Source of the DNA: Lucinisca nassula
Lineage: Eukaryota; Mollusca; Bivalvia; Lucinida; Lucinidae
Length of the DNA stretch: 64,000 bases
Direction: 5' to 3'
Assembly: GCA_963580285.1 (NCBI GenBank)
Contig: OY757023.1
Span: 131,224,027-131,288,026 of the forward strand
In this document: one piece after another, positions 1-12,898 of the stretch
Position numbering within the stretch: the first letter of the stretch is position 1
Layout: each line of letters opens with the position of its first letter
Position numbers and translations under genes: made by a program
Notes under the pieces: model-generated
Database searches by the model: none
The model's input: only the letters and a program-made list of their open reading frames with translations
Told to the model about the DNA's origin: nothing

Positions 1-360
1 CATTTGCTAGTTTCGGCCAATTAGGCCTCATCAATGACCCTCAAATATTTTCATATTCCACAATGGAATCAATGATCCTAAAGGACAAGAAAATAGACAC
101 TACACTATGATGTAGGACAGGCAGACTTTTGTACGGCCGCCACACATTCCTGGACATCAGCTGTAGTGATGTCAAATATGTTCTATAAGTGTTATTCTTT
201 TGAAGCAAGGAATACACCACAGAACTGGAAACTATAGAGAAAACTTGGATACTGAGAAAACTTTACATTAATTTTATAATTTTTCACAAAGACGAAGGCT
301 TTGTGTACTCGTTAGAACCACCTCAATGAAGCGGCTCTAAGGAACACTCACAACCTATGT

Positions 361-1056
361 GAGGATAGTGTGTTATCTTTGTTGGCCAGGGTCAATAATG
401 AGACCAATATCATTACAGTATGAGTGTATTACCTTTATTGATCCGCCACAATAATGAGACCAATATCATTACAGTATGAGTGTATTATCTTTATTGATCA
501 GTGACGATGATGAGACCAACAGCAATAGAGTAAGGGTGTGTTAGCTTTTGTGGTTACTGACAATCAGTTACAATTATGAGATCAATATCAATAGATTAAG
601 GTGTGTTATCTTTATTGGTCAGTGGCAATAAGGAGCTTTATATCAATACAGAAAGAGTGTGTTATCTTTATTGTTCAGTGACAATAATGAGACCAATATC
701 TGTATAGTAAGGCTGTGTTATCTTTATTGGTCAGTGACAATATTGTGACAAATATTAATACAGCAGGATTTTGTTATCTTTATTGGTCAGTGACAACAAT
801 GAGACCCATACCAATACAGTAAGAGTGTGATATCTTTATTGGCCAGTGACTATAATGCAATCTATGTCAATATTGTAACAATGTGTTATGTTATTGGTCA
901 GTGACAATAATGAAACCAATATCAACACAGAAAGAATTTGTTATCTTTATTGGTCAGTGAAAAAATGAGACCAATATCAATACAGTTAAGTGTGTATAAC
1001 CTTTATTGTTCACTGAAAATAACGAGACCTCTATCAATATTTTAAAAGTGTGTGAT
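361..1056. repeat. Block of ~58 bp minisatellite monomers (first of six)
   Basis: Monomers centre on TTTATTGGTCAGTGACAATA followed by ATGAGACCAATATCAATACA. Each holds ATTGGTC and GACCAAT as inverted halves, so a single monomer could fold into a 7 bp stem, and each carries two facing CCAAT-type motifs. Similar blocks lie in each later unit at about 2340-3160, 4440-5260, 6540-7420, 8700-9520 and 10800-11620. Monomers at the same position in different units are more alike than neighbours within a block, as expected for a higher-order repeat. Confidence 0.9.
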
Positions 1057-1218
1057 TTAGTGAGTGTTTGAGTTTTACGTCTCACCAACAGCAAAGGTCA
1101 TACGGAGACGGCACCTCGGTTTAAAGACTCATCCGAAAGCCTGCAGACGGCCGGAATCGATCCTGCGACCCCTAGTTTACACGGCGAGTAGCATAACCAC
1201 GGCACCACGGAAGCTTCT
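1057..1218 (-). repeat. SINE-A, tRNA-derived, first copy of satellite unit 1
   Basis: Read on the minus strand it starts CCTCCGTGGTG and contains an A-box-like TGGTGTAGTGG (altered in this copy) and a B-box-like GGATCGATCC. It continues into a tRNA-unrelated body and ends with a GACGTAAAACTCAAACACTC-type tail. Equivalent first copies sit at about 3160-3318, 5260-5418, 7422-7579, 9522-9681 and 11620-11769; the last has an internal deletion near 11646. The element was captured by the satellite and is amplified with it. Confidence 0.85.
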
Positions 1219-1338
1219 CAATATTTTAAGAGTGTTACTCTTTATTGGTCAGTGACAATAATAAGACCTATATCAAAACAGTTAAAGTATATTATCATTA
1301 TTGGTCAGTGACAATAATAAGACCAAGATCAATAAAGT

Positions 1339-1498
1339 GAGTGAGTGTTTGAGGTTTACGTCCCAACAACAGCTAAGGTCATGCGGAGACGGGACCTCGG
1401 TTTAAAGACTCATCCGAAAGTCTGGAGAAGCCTGGGATCGATCCTGCGACCCCTGTTTTACGAGGCGAGTAGCGTAACCACTACACCACGGAGGCTTC
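1339..1498 (-). repeat. SINE-A, second copy of satellite unit 1
   Basis: This is the same element as the copy about 120 bp upstream. Read on the minus strand it has the tRNA-like head GCCTCCGTGGTGTAGTGG, the B-box GGATCGATCC, and the tail GGGACGTAAACCTCAAACAC with CTCA repeats. Equivalent second copies lie at about 3440-3601, 5541-5701, 7702-7862, 9803-9963 and 11889-12051. Across units this copy is very constant, so it was inherited with the unit rather than inserted repeatedly. Confidence 0.85.
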
Positions 1499-1643
1499 AA
1501 ATATCAATACAGTAAGGTTGTCATCACGTGAACAAGTCCGGGTCTCTGATTAGAGCTGTGGGTTGATTGTATCGATTCCTGATCATTGCCACCACTTCTA
1601 TTTTGGAAGCAATGAATACACCACAGAACTGGAAAATATAAGG

Positions 1644-2160
1644 TGTACATGTTTTCTGGGCCTCAATTGCTAGTTTCGGCCAATTAGGCCTCATCTGTGA
1701 CCTCAAATAGTTTCAAAATTCCACAATGGAATCAATTATCCTAAAGGACAAGAAAATATCAACTACACTATGATGTAGGATAGGGAGACGTTTTACGGTC
1801 GCCACACATTCCCAGACATCAGCTGTAGTGATGTCAAATATGTTCTATAAAAGTGTTATTCTTTGGAAGCAAGGAATACACCAAAGAAATGAAAATATGG
1901 AGTGTACATGTTCTCTGGGCCTCATTTGCTAGTTTCGGCCAATTAAGCCTCATCAATGACCCTCAAATATTTTCACATTCCACAATTAAATCTATGATCC
2001 TAAAGGAAAAAAAATAGAAACTACACTATGATGTAGGACAGGCAGACTTTTTACGGCCGCCACACATTCCCAGACATCAGCTGTAGTGATGTCAAATATG
2101 TTCTATAAGTGTTATTCTTTGGAAGCAAGGAATACACCACAGAACTGAAAAATATAGAGA
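1644..2160. repeat. Two ~250-300 bp sub-blocks of the satellite unit
   Basis: The sequence from the ACATGTTTTCTGGGCCTCA motif through TTTCGGCCAATTAGGCCTCA, the conserved ACATCAGCTGTAGTGATGTC and TATGTTCTATAA to GGAAGCAAGGAATACACC occurs twice in succession in each unit, and once more at 1-235 at the window start. The piece ACATCAGCTGTAGTGATGT is nearly palindromic. No coding potential is seen. Fragments of this block reappear outside the array near 53812-53875. Confidence 0.85.
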
Positions 2161-5100
2161 AAACTTGGATATTGAGAAAACTTGTATATTAATTTTATTA
2201 TTTTTCTCCAAGACAAAGGCTTGTATACTGGTTAGAACCACCTCAATGAAGCGATTCTAAGGAGCACTCACAACCTATGTGAGAAAAAAATCATATTCAT
2301 CAGATAAGTAGCCATTTTGGAGATTCGAAAAGGCACTATGTCGCACGGTTGTGTCATCGTACTGGTTATCATTATTGTTCGGTGCCATAAAAGACCAAAA
2401 TCAATACAGTACGGTTTAGTTATCTTATTGGTCCGTGACAATTAGGCGCCCATTTCAATACAGTAAGAGTGTGTTATCTTTGTTTGCCAGGGACAATCAT
2501 GAGACCAATATTATTACAGTATGAGTGTATTACCTTTATTGATCTGTCACAATAATGAGACCAATACCATTACAGTATGAGTGTATTATCTTTATTGATC
2601 AGTGACAATGATGAGACCAATAGCATTAGAGTAAGGGTGTGTTAGCTTTTGTGCTTAGTGACAATCAGTTACAAATATGAGATCAATATCAATAGATTAA
2701 AGTGTGTTATCCTTATTGGTCAGTGGCAATTATGAGCTTTATATAAATACAGAAAGAGTGTGTTATCTTTATTGTTCAGTGACAATAATGAGACCAATAT
2801 CTGTACAGGAAGGTTGTGTTATCTTTATTGGTCAGTGATAATACTGACACAAATATTAATACAGTAGGATTTTGTTATCTTTATTGGTCAGTGACAACAA
2901 TGAGACCCATACCAATACAGTTAGAGTGTGATATCTTTATTGGTCAGTGACTATAATGCAATCTATGTCAATATAGTAACAATGTGTTATGTTATTGGTC
3001 AGTGACAATAATGAGACCAATATTAACCCAGAAAGAATTTGTTATCTTTATTGGTCAGTGAAAAAAATGAGACCAATATCAATACAGTTAAGTGTGTATA
3101 ACTTTTATTTTTCACTAACAATAATGACACCTCTATCAATATTTTAAGAGTGAATGATTTAGTGAGTGTTTGAGTTTTACGTCTCACCAACAGCTAAGGT
3201 CATACGGAGACGGCACCTCGGTTTAAAGACTCATCCGAAAGTCTGGAGAAGCCCGTAATCGATCCTGCGACCCCTGGTTTACACGGCGAGTAGCATAACC
3301 ACGGCACCACGGAGGCTTCTCGATATTTTAGGAGTGTTACTCTTTATTGGTCAGTGACAATATTGAGACCAATATCAAAACAGTAAAAGTGTATTATCAT
3401 TATTGGTCAGTGACAATAATTAGACCAAGATCAATAGAGTGAGTGAGTGTTTGAGGTTTACGTCCCACCAACAGCTAAGGTCATACGGAGACGGTACCTC
3501 GGTTTAAAGACTCATCCGAAAGTCTGGAGAAGCCTGGGATCGATCCTGCGACCCCTGTTTTACAAGGCGAGTAGCGTAACCACTACACCACGGAGGCTTC
3601 AAATATCAATACAGCAAGGTTGTCATCACGTGAACAAGTCCGGGTCTCTGATGAGAGCTGTGTGTTGATTGTATCGATTCCTGATCATAGCCACCACTTC
3701 AATTTTGGAAGCAATGAATACACCACAGAACAGGAAAATATAAGGTGTACATGTTTTCTGGGCCTCAATTGCTAGTTTCGGCCAATTAGGCCTCATCTGT
3801 GACTTCAAATAGTTTCAAAATTCCACAATGGAATCAATGATCCTAAAGGACAAGAAAATATCAACTACATTATGATGTAGGATAGGGAGACGTTTTACGG
3901 TCGCCACAGATTCCCAGACATCAGCTGTAGTGACGTCAAATATGTTCTATAAAAGTGTTATTCTTTGGAAGCAAGGAATACACCAAAGAAATGAAAATAT
4001 GGAGTGTACATGTTCTCAGGGCCTCATTTGCTGGTTTCGGCCAATTAAGCCTCATCAATGACCCTCAAATATTTTCACATTCCACAATGGAATCCATGAT
4101 CCTAAAGGAAAAAAAATAGAAACTACACTATGATGTAGGACAGGCAGACTTTTTACGGCCGCCACACGTTCCCAGACATCAGCTGTAGTGATGTCAAATA
4201 TGTTCTATAAGTGTTATTCTTTGGAAGCAAGGAATACACCACAGAACTGAAAAATATAGAGAAAACTTGGATATTGAGAAAACTTGTACATTAATTTTAT
4301 TATTTTTCTCCAAGACAAAGGCTTGTATACTGGTTAGAACCACCTCAATGAAGCGATTCTAAGGAGCACTCACAACCTATGTGAGAAAAAAAATCATATT
4401 CATCAGATAAGTAGCCATTTTGGAGATTCGAAAAGGCACTATGTCGCACGGTTGTGTCATCGTACTGGTTATCATTATTGTTCAGTGACATTAAAAAGAC
4501 CAAAATCAAAACAGTAAGGTTTAGTGATCTTATTGGTCCCTGCCAATAAGGCGACCCATTTCAATACAGTAAGAGTGTGTTATCTTTGTTTGCCAGGGAC
4601 AATCATGAGACCAATATCATTACAGTATGAGTGTATTACCTTTATTGATCCGTCACAATAATGAGACCAATACCATTACAGTATGAGTGTATTATCTTTA
4701 TTGATCAGTGACAATGATGAGACCAATAGCATTAGAGTAAGGGTGTGTTAGCTTTTGTGGTTAGTGACAATCAGTTACAAATATGAGATCAATATCAATA
4801 GATTAAAGTGTGTTATCTTTATTGGTCAGTGGCAATTATGAGCTTATCAATACAGAAAGAGTGTTATCTTTATTGTTCAGTGACAATAATGAGATCAATA
4901 TCTGTACAGGAAGGTTGTGTTATCTTTATTGGTCAGTGATAATATTGGCACAAATATTAATACAGTAGGATTTTGTTATCTTTATTGGTCAGTGACAACA
5001 ATGAGACCCATACCAATACAGTAAGAGTGTGATATCTTTATTGGTCAGTGACTATAATGCAATCTATGTCAATATAGTAACAATGTGTTATGTTATTGGT

Positions 5101-8100
5101 CGGTGACAATAATGAGACCAATATTAACCCAGAAAGAATTTGTTATCTTTATTGGTCAGTGAAAAAATGAGACCAATATCAATACAGTTAAGTGTGTATA
5201 ACTTTTATTTTTCACTGACAATAATGACACCTCTATCAATATTTTAAGAGTGAGTGATTTAGTGAGTGTTTGAGTTTTACGTCTCACCAACAGCTAAGGT
5301 CATACGGAGACGGGGCCTCGGTTTAAAGACTCATCCGAAAGTCTGGAGAAGCCCGGAATCGATCCTGCGACCCCTGGTTTACACGGCGAGTAGCATAACC
5401 ACGGCACCACGGAGGCTTTTCGATATTTTAAGAGTGTTACTCTTTATTGGTCAGTGACAATATTGAGACCAATATCAAAACAGTAAAAGTGTATTATCAT
5501 TATTGGTCATTGACAATAATAAGACCAAGATCAATAGAGTGAGTGAGTGTTTGAGGTTTACGTCCCACTCACAGCTAAGGTCATACGGAGATGGTACCTC
5601 GGTTTAAAGACTCATCCGAAAGTCTGGAGAAGCCTGGGATCGATCCTGCGACCCCTGTTTTACAAGGCGAGTAGCGTAACCACTACACCACGGAGGCTTC
5701 AAATATCAATACAGTAAGGTTGTCATCACGTGAACAAGTCCGGGTCTCTGATGAGAGCTGTGGGTTGACTGTATCGATTCCTGATCATTGCCACTACTTC
5801 TATTTTGGAAGCAATGAATACACCACAGAACTGGAAAAATATAAGGTGCACATGTTTTCTGGGCCCCAATTGCTAGTTTCGGCCAATTAGGCCTCATCTG
5901 TGACCTCAAATAGTTTCAAAATTCCACAATGGAATCAATGATCCTAAAGGACAAGAAAAAAATCAACTACACTATGATGTAGGATAGGGAGACGTTTTAC
6001 GGTCGCCACAGATTCCCAGACATCAGCTGTAGTGACGTCACATATGTTCTATAAAAGTGTTATTCTTTGTAAGCAAGGAATACACCAAAGAAATGGAAAT
6101 ATGGAGTGTACATGTTCTCTGGGCCTCATTTGCTAGTTTCGGCCAATTAAGCCTCATCAATGACCCTCAAATATTTTCACATTCCACAATGGAATCTATG
6201 ATCCTAAAGGAAAAAAAATAGAAACTACACTATGATGTAGGACAGGCAGGCTTTTTACGGCCGCCACACATTCCCAGACATCAGCTGTAGTGATGTCAAA
6301 TATGTTCTATAAGTGTTATTCTTTGGAAGCAAGGAATACACCACAGAACTGAAAAATATAGAGAAAACTTGGATATTGAGAAAACTTGTACATTAATTTC
6401 ATTATTTTTCTCCAAGACAAAGGCTTGTATACTGGTTAGAACCACCTCAATGAAGCGATTCTAAGGAGCACTCACAACCTATGTGAGAAAAAAAATCATA
6501 TTCATCAGATAAGTAGCCATTTTGGAGATTCGAAAAGGCACTATGTCGCACGGTTGTGTCATCGTACTGGTTATCATTATTGTTCAGTGATATTAAAAAG
6601 ACCAAAATCAATACAGTACGGTTTAGTTATCTTATTGGTCCGTGACAATAAGGCGACCCATTTCAATACAGTAAGAGTGTGTTATCTTTGTTTGCCAGGG
6701 ACAATCATGAGACCAATATCATTACAGTATGAGTGTATTACCTTTATTGATCCGTCACAATAATGAGACCAATACCATTACAGTATGAGTGTATTACCTT
6801 TATTGATCTGTCACAATAATGAGACCAATACCATTACAGTATGAGTGTATTATCTTTATTGATCAGTGACAATGATGAGACCAATAGCATTAGAGTAAGG
6901 GTGTGTTAGTTTTTGTGGTTAGTGACAATCAGTTACAAATATGAGATCAATATCAATAGATTAAAGTGTGTTATCTTTATTGGTCAGTGGCAGTTATGAG
7001 CTTTATATCAATACAGAAAGAGTGGGTTATCTTTATTGTTCAGTGACAATAATGAGACCAATATCTGTACAGGAAGGTTGTGTTACCTTTATTGGTCAGT
7101 GATAATATTGACACAAATATTAATACAGTAGGATTTTGTTATCTTTATTGGTCAGTGACAACAATGAGACCCATACCAATACAGCAAGAGTGTGATATCT
7201 TTATTGGTCAGTGACTTAAATGCAATCTATGTCAATATAGTAACAATGTGTTATGTTATTGGTCGGTGACAATAATGAGACCAATATTAACCCAGAAAGA
7301 ATTTGTTATCTTTATTGGTCAGTGAAAAAATGAGACCAATATCAATGCAGTAAAGTGTGTATAACCTTTATTTTTCACTGACAATAATGACACCTCTATC
7401 AATATTTTAAGAGTGAGTGATTTAGTGAGTGTTTGAATTTTACGTCTCACCAACAGCTAAGGTCATACGGAGACGGGACCTCGGTTTAAAGACTCATCCG
7501 AAAGTCTTGAGAAGCCCGGAATCGATCCTGCGACCCCTGGTTTACACGGCGAGTAGCATAACCACGGCACCACGAGGCTTCTCGATATTTTAAGAGTGTT
7601 ACTCTTTATTGGTCAGTGACAATAATGAAACCAATATCAAAGCAGTGAAAGTGTGTTATCATTAATGGTCAGTGACAATAATTAGACCAAGATCAATAGA
7701 GTGAGTGAGTGTTTGAGGTTTACGTCCCACCAACAGCTAAGGTCATACGGAGACGGTACCTCGGTTTAAAGACTCATCCGAAAGTCTGGAGAAGCCTGGG
7801 ATCGATCCTGCGACCCCTGTTTTACAAGGCGAGTAGCGTAACCACTACACCACGGAGGCTTCAAATATCAATACAGTAAGGTTGTCATCACGTGAACAAG
7901 TCCGGGTCTCTGATGAGAGCTGTGGGTTGATTGTATCGATTCCTGATCATTGCCACCACTTCTATTTTGGAAGCAATGAATACACCACAGAACTGGAAAA
8001 TATAAGGTGTACATGTTTTCTGGGCCTCAATTGCTAGTTTCGGCCAATTAGGCCTCATCTGTGACCTCAAATAGTTTCAAAATTCCACAATGGAATCAAT

Positions 8101-11100
8101 GAACCTAAAGGACAAGAAAATATCAACTACACTATGATGTAGGACAGGGAGACGTTTTACGGCCGCCACATATTCCCAGACATCAGCTGTAGTGACGTCA
8201 AATATGTTCTATAAAAGTGTTATTCTTTGGAAGCAAGGAATACACCAAAGAAATGAAAATATGGAGTGTACATGTTCTCTGGGCCTCATTTGCTAGTTTC
8301 GGCCAATTAGGCCTCATCAATGACCCTCAAATATTTTCACATTCCACAATGGAATCTATGATCCTAAAGGAAAAAAAATAGAAACTACACTATGATGTAG
8401 GACAGGCAGACGTTTTACGGCCGCCACACATTCCCAGACATCAGCTGTAGTGATGTCAAATATGTTCTATAAGTGTTATTCTTTGGAAGCAAGGAATACA
8501 CCACAGAACTGAAAAATATAGAGAAAACTTGGATATTGAGAAAACTTGTACATTAATTTTATTATTTTTCTCCAAGACAAAGGCTTGTATACTGGTTAGA
8601 ACCACCTCAATGAAGCGATTCTAAGGAGCACTCACAACCTATGTGAGAAAAAAATCATATTCATCAGATAAGTAGCCATTTTGGAGATTCGAAAAGGCAC
8701 TATGTCGCACGGTTGTGTCATCGTACAGGTTATCATTATTGTTCAGTGATATTAAAAAGACCAAAATCAATACAGTACGGTTTAGTTATCTTATTGGTCC
8801 GTTACAATAATGTGACCCATTTCAATACAGTAAGGGTGTGTTATCTTTGTTTGCCAGGGACAATCATGAGACCAATATCATTACAGTATGAGTGTATTAC
8901 CTTTATTGGTCCGTCACAATAATGAGACCAATACCATTACAGTATGAGTGTATTACCTTTATTGATCAGTGACAATGATGAGACCAATAGCATTAGAGTA
9001 AGGGTGTGTTAGCTTTTGTGGTTAGTGACAATCAGTTACAAATATGAGATCAATATCAATAGATTAAAGTGTGTTATCTTTATTGGTCAGTGGCAATTAT
9101 GAGCTTATCAATACAGAAAGAGTGTGTTATCTTTATTGTTCAGTGACAATAATGAGACCAATATCTGTACAGGAAGGTTGTGTTATCTTTATTGGTCAGT
9201 GATAATATTGACACAAATATTAATACAGTAGGATTTTGTTATCTTTATTGGTCAGTGACAACAATGAGACCCATACCAATACAGTAAGAGTGTGATATCT
9301 TTATTGGTCAGTGACTATAATGCAATCTATGTCAATATAGTAACAATGTGTTATGTTATTGGTCGGTGACAATAATGAGACCAATATTAACCCAGAAAGA
9401 ATTTGTTATCTTTATTGGTCAGTGAAAAAATGAGACAAATATCAATACAGTTAAGTGTGTATAACCTTTATTTTTCACTGACAATAATGAGACCTCTATC
9501 AATATTTTAAGAGTGAGTGATTTAGTGAGTGTTTGAGTTTTACGTCTCACCAACAGCTAAGGTCATTCGGAGACGGGACCTCGGTTTAAAGACTCATCCG
9601 AAAGTCTGGAGAAGCCCGGAATCGATCCTGCGACCCCTGGTTTACACGGCGAGTAGCATCACCACAGCACCACGGAGGCTTCTCGATATTTTAAGAAAGT
9701 TACTCTTTATTGGTCAGTGACAATAATAAGACCAATATCAAAACAGTAAAAGTGTATTATCATTATTGGTCAGTGACAATAATTAAACCAAGATCAACAG
9801 AGTGAGTGAGTGTTTGAGGTTTACGTCCCACCAACAGCTAAGGTCATACGGAGACGGGACCTCGGTTTAAAGACTCATCCGAAAGTCTGGAGAAGCCTGG
9901 GATCGATCCTGCGACCCCTGTTTTACAAGGCGAGTAGCGTAACCACTACACCACGGAGGCTTCAAATATCAATACAGTAAGGTTGTCATCACGTGAACAA
10001 GTCCGGGTCTATGATGAGAGCTGTGGGTTGATTGTATCGATTCCTGATCATTGCAACCACTTCTATTTTGGAAGCAGTGAATACACCACAGAACTGGAAA
10101 ATATAAGGTGTACATGTTTTCTGGGCCTCAATTGCTAGTTTCGGCCAATTAGGCCTCATCTGTGACCTCAAATAGTTTCAAAATTCCACAATGGAATCAA
10201 TGATCCTAAAGGACAAGAAAATATCAACTACACTATGATGTAGGACAGGGAGACGTTTTACGGCCGCCACATATTCCCAGACATCAGCTGTAGTGACGTC
10301 AAATATGTTCTGTAAAAGTGTTATTCTTTGGAAGCAAGGAATACACCAAAGAAATGAAAATATGGAGTGTACATGTTCTCTGGGCCTCATTTGCTAGTTT
10401 CGGCCAATTAGGCCTCATCAATGACCCTCAAATATTTTCACATTCCACAATGGAATCTATGATCCTAAAGGAAAATAAAATAGAAACTACACTATGATGT
10501 AGGACAGGCAGACTTTTTACGGCCGCCACACATTCCCAGACATCAGCTGTAGTGATGTCAAATATGTTCTATAAGTGTTATTCTTTGGAAGCAAGAAATA
10601 CACCACAGAACTGAAAAATATAGAGAAAACTTGGATATTGAGAAAACTTGTACATTAATTTTATTATTTTTCTCCAAGACAAAGGCTTGTATACTGGTTA
10701 GAACCACCTCAATGAAGCGTTTCTAAGGAGCACTCACAACCTATGTGAGAAAAAAAATCATATTCATCAGATAAGTAGCCATTTTGGTGATTCGAAAAGG
10801 CACTATGTCGCACGGTTGTGTCATCGTACTGGTTATCATTATTGTTCAGTGACATTAAAAAGACCAAAATCAATACAGTAAGGTTTAGTTATCTTATTTC
10901 TCCTTGACTATAATGCGACCAATTTCAATACAGTAAGAGTGTGTTATCTTTGTTTGCCAGGGACAATAATGAGACCAATATCATTACAGTATGAGTGTAT
11001 TACCTTTATTGATCTATCACAATAATGAGACCAATATCATTACAGTATGAGTGTATTATCGTTATTGATCAGTGACAATGATGAGACCAATAGCAATAGA

Positions 11101-12645
11101 GTAAGGGTGTGTTAGCTTTTGTGGTTAGTGACAATCAGTTACAAATATGAGATCAATATCAATAGATTAAAGTGTGTTATCTTTATTGGTCAGTGGCAAT
11201 AATGAGCTTATATCAGTACAGCAAGAGTGTGTTATCTTTATTGTTCAGTGACAATAATATGACCAATATCTGTACAGGAAGGTTGTGTTATCTTCATTGG
11301 TCAGTGATAATATTGACACAAATATTAATACAGTAGGATTTTGTTATCTTTATTGGTAAGTGACAACAATGAGACCCATACCAATACAGTAAGAGTGTGA
11401 TATCTTTATTGGTCAGTGACTATAATGCAATCTATGTCAATATAGTAACAATATGTTATGTTATTGGTCAGTGACAATAATGAGACCAATATTAACCCAG
11501 AAAGAATTTGTTATCTTTATTGGTCAGTGAAAAAATGAGACCAATATCAATACAGTTAAGTGTGTATAACCTTTATTTTTCACTGACAATAATGAGACCT
11601 CTATCAATATTTTAAGAGTGAGTGATTTAGTGAGTGATTGAGTTTTAGGTCATACGGAGACGGGACCTCGGTTTAAAGACTCATCCGAAAGTCTGGAGAA
11701 GCCCGGAATCGATCCTGCGACCCCTGGTTTACACGGCGAGTAGCATAACTACGGCACCACGGAGGCTTCTCAATATTTTAAGAGTGTTAATCTTTATTGG
11801 TCAGTGACAATAATGAGACCAATATCAAAACAGTAAAAGTGTATTATCATTATTGGTCAGTGACAATAATTAGACCAAGATCAATAGAGTGAGTGAGTGT
11901 TTGAGGTTTACGTCCCACCAACAGTTAAGGTCATACGAAGACGGGACCTCGGTTTAATGACCCATCCGAAAGTCTGGAGAAGCCTGGGATCGATCCTGCG
12001 ACCCCTGGTTTACAAGGCGAGTAGCGTAACCACTACACCACAGAGGCTTCTAATATCAATAGAGTAAGGTTGTCATCTAGTGAACAAGTCCGGGTCTCTG
12101 ATGGGAGCTGTGGGTTGATTGTATCGATTCCTGATCATTGCCACCACTTCTATTTTGGAAGCAAGGACTACACCACAGAACTGGAAAATATAAGGTGTAC
12201 ATGTTTTCTGGGCCTCAATTGCTAGTTTCGGCCAATTAGGCCTCATCTGTGACCTCAAATATTTTCAAAATTCTACAATGGAATCAATGATCCTAAAGGA
12301 CAAGAAAATATCAACTACATTATGATTAAGGACAGGGAGACGTTTTACGGCCGCCACAGATTCCCAGACATCAGCTGTAGTGACGTCCAATATGTTCTAT
12401 AAAAATGGTATTCTTTTGAAGCAAGGGATACACCAAAGAAATGAAAATATGAAGTGTTCATGTTTTCTGGCCCTCATTTGCTAGTTTCGGCCAATTAGGC
12501 CTCATCAATGGCCCTCAAATATTTTCATATTCCACAATGGAATCAATGATCCTAAAGGACAAGAAAATAGAAACTACACTATGATGTAGGACAGGCAGAC
12601 TTTTTTACGGCCGCCACACATTCCCAGACATCAGCTGCAGACAAA

Positions 12646-12898
12646 GACAAGCCATAACAAAAATAAACCACGACAGAATAACCGCCTTGGAACGAACAGT
12701 GAAACGAATTCCATTTGGGGGGTGGGGGGGTGGGGGGGCTTTAATCGATTTTATGTGGCCACAATCCTCGCCCTTACTTCCGTCGCGATTTAGACAAATA
12801 ATTTGTTGGAACCTCTTGAATGCCTCCTAACTCATCAGTGCAACATCCCTATGAATACAAAAATCAATCAACCACAGAGATGAAACAACGGTGAGGAC
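12646..12898. other. Spacer with a G-run tract
   Basis: Between the satellite edge and the LINE remnant is about 250 bp that matches no other repeat seen here. It contains three consecutive G runs of 6, 7 and 7 separated by single T at 12717-12738. No gene or RNA was recognised. Confidence 0.6.

Larger units (their letters stand above)
1..12645. repeat. Higher-order satellite array, ~2.1 kb unit, about six copies
   Basis: A long unit repeats with high similarity. The landmark CCTCAATGAAGCG (or its close variant) recurs at 321, 2241, 4343, 6445, 8605 and 10707, giving spacings of 1920, 2102, 2102, 2160 and 2102 bp. The 2160 bp unit carries one extra 58 bp monomer near 6780, and the first unit lacks about 180 bp just after the landmark. 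Each unit contains a block of ~58 bp monomers, two SINE-A copies on the minus strand, and two ~250-300 bp blocks containing TTTCGGCCAATTAGGCC. The array enters from before base 1 and leaves near 12645 inside a block. Short open frames that recur once per unit are by-products of the repeat, not genes. Confidence 0.95.

Noticed and set aside
1064..12258. Recurrent 60-80 residue frames (MFEFYVSPTAKV, MRSQMRPNWPKL types) in the satellite
   Set aside because: They recur once per unit because the DNA repeats. They lie in SINE-A or the satellite blocks, and frame is broken between units (for example the 5706-5909 variant).
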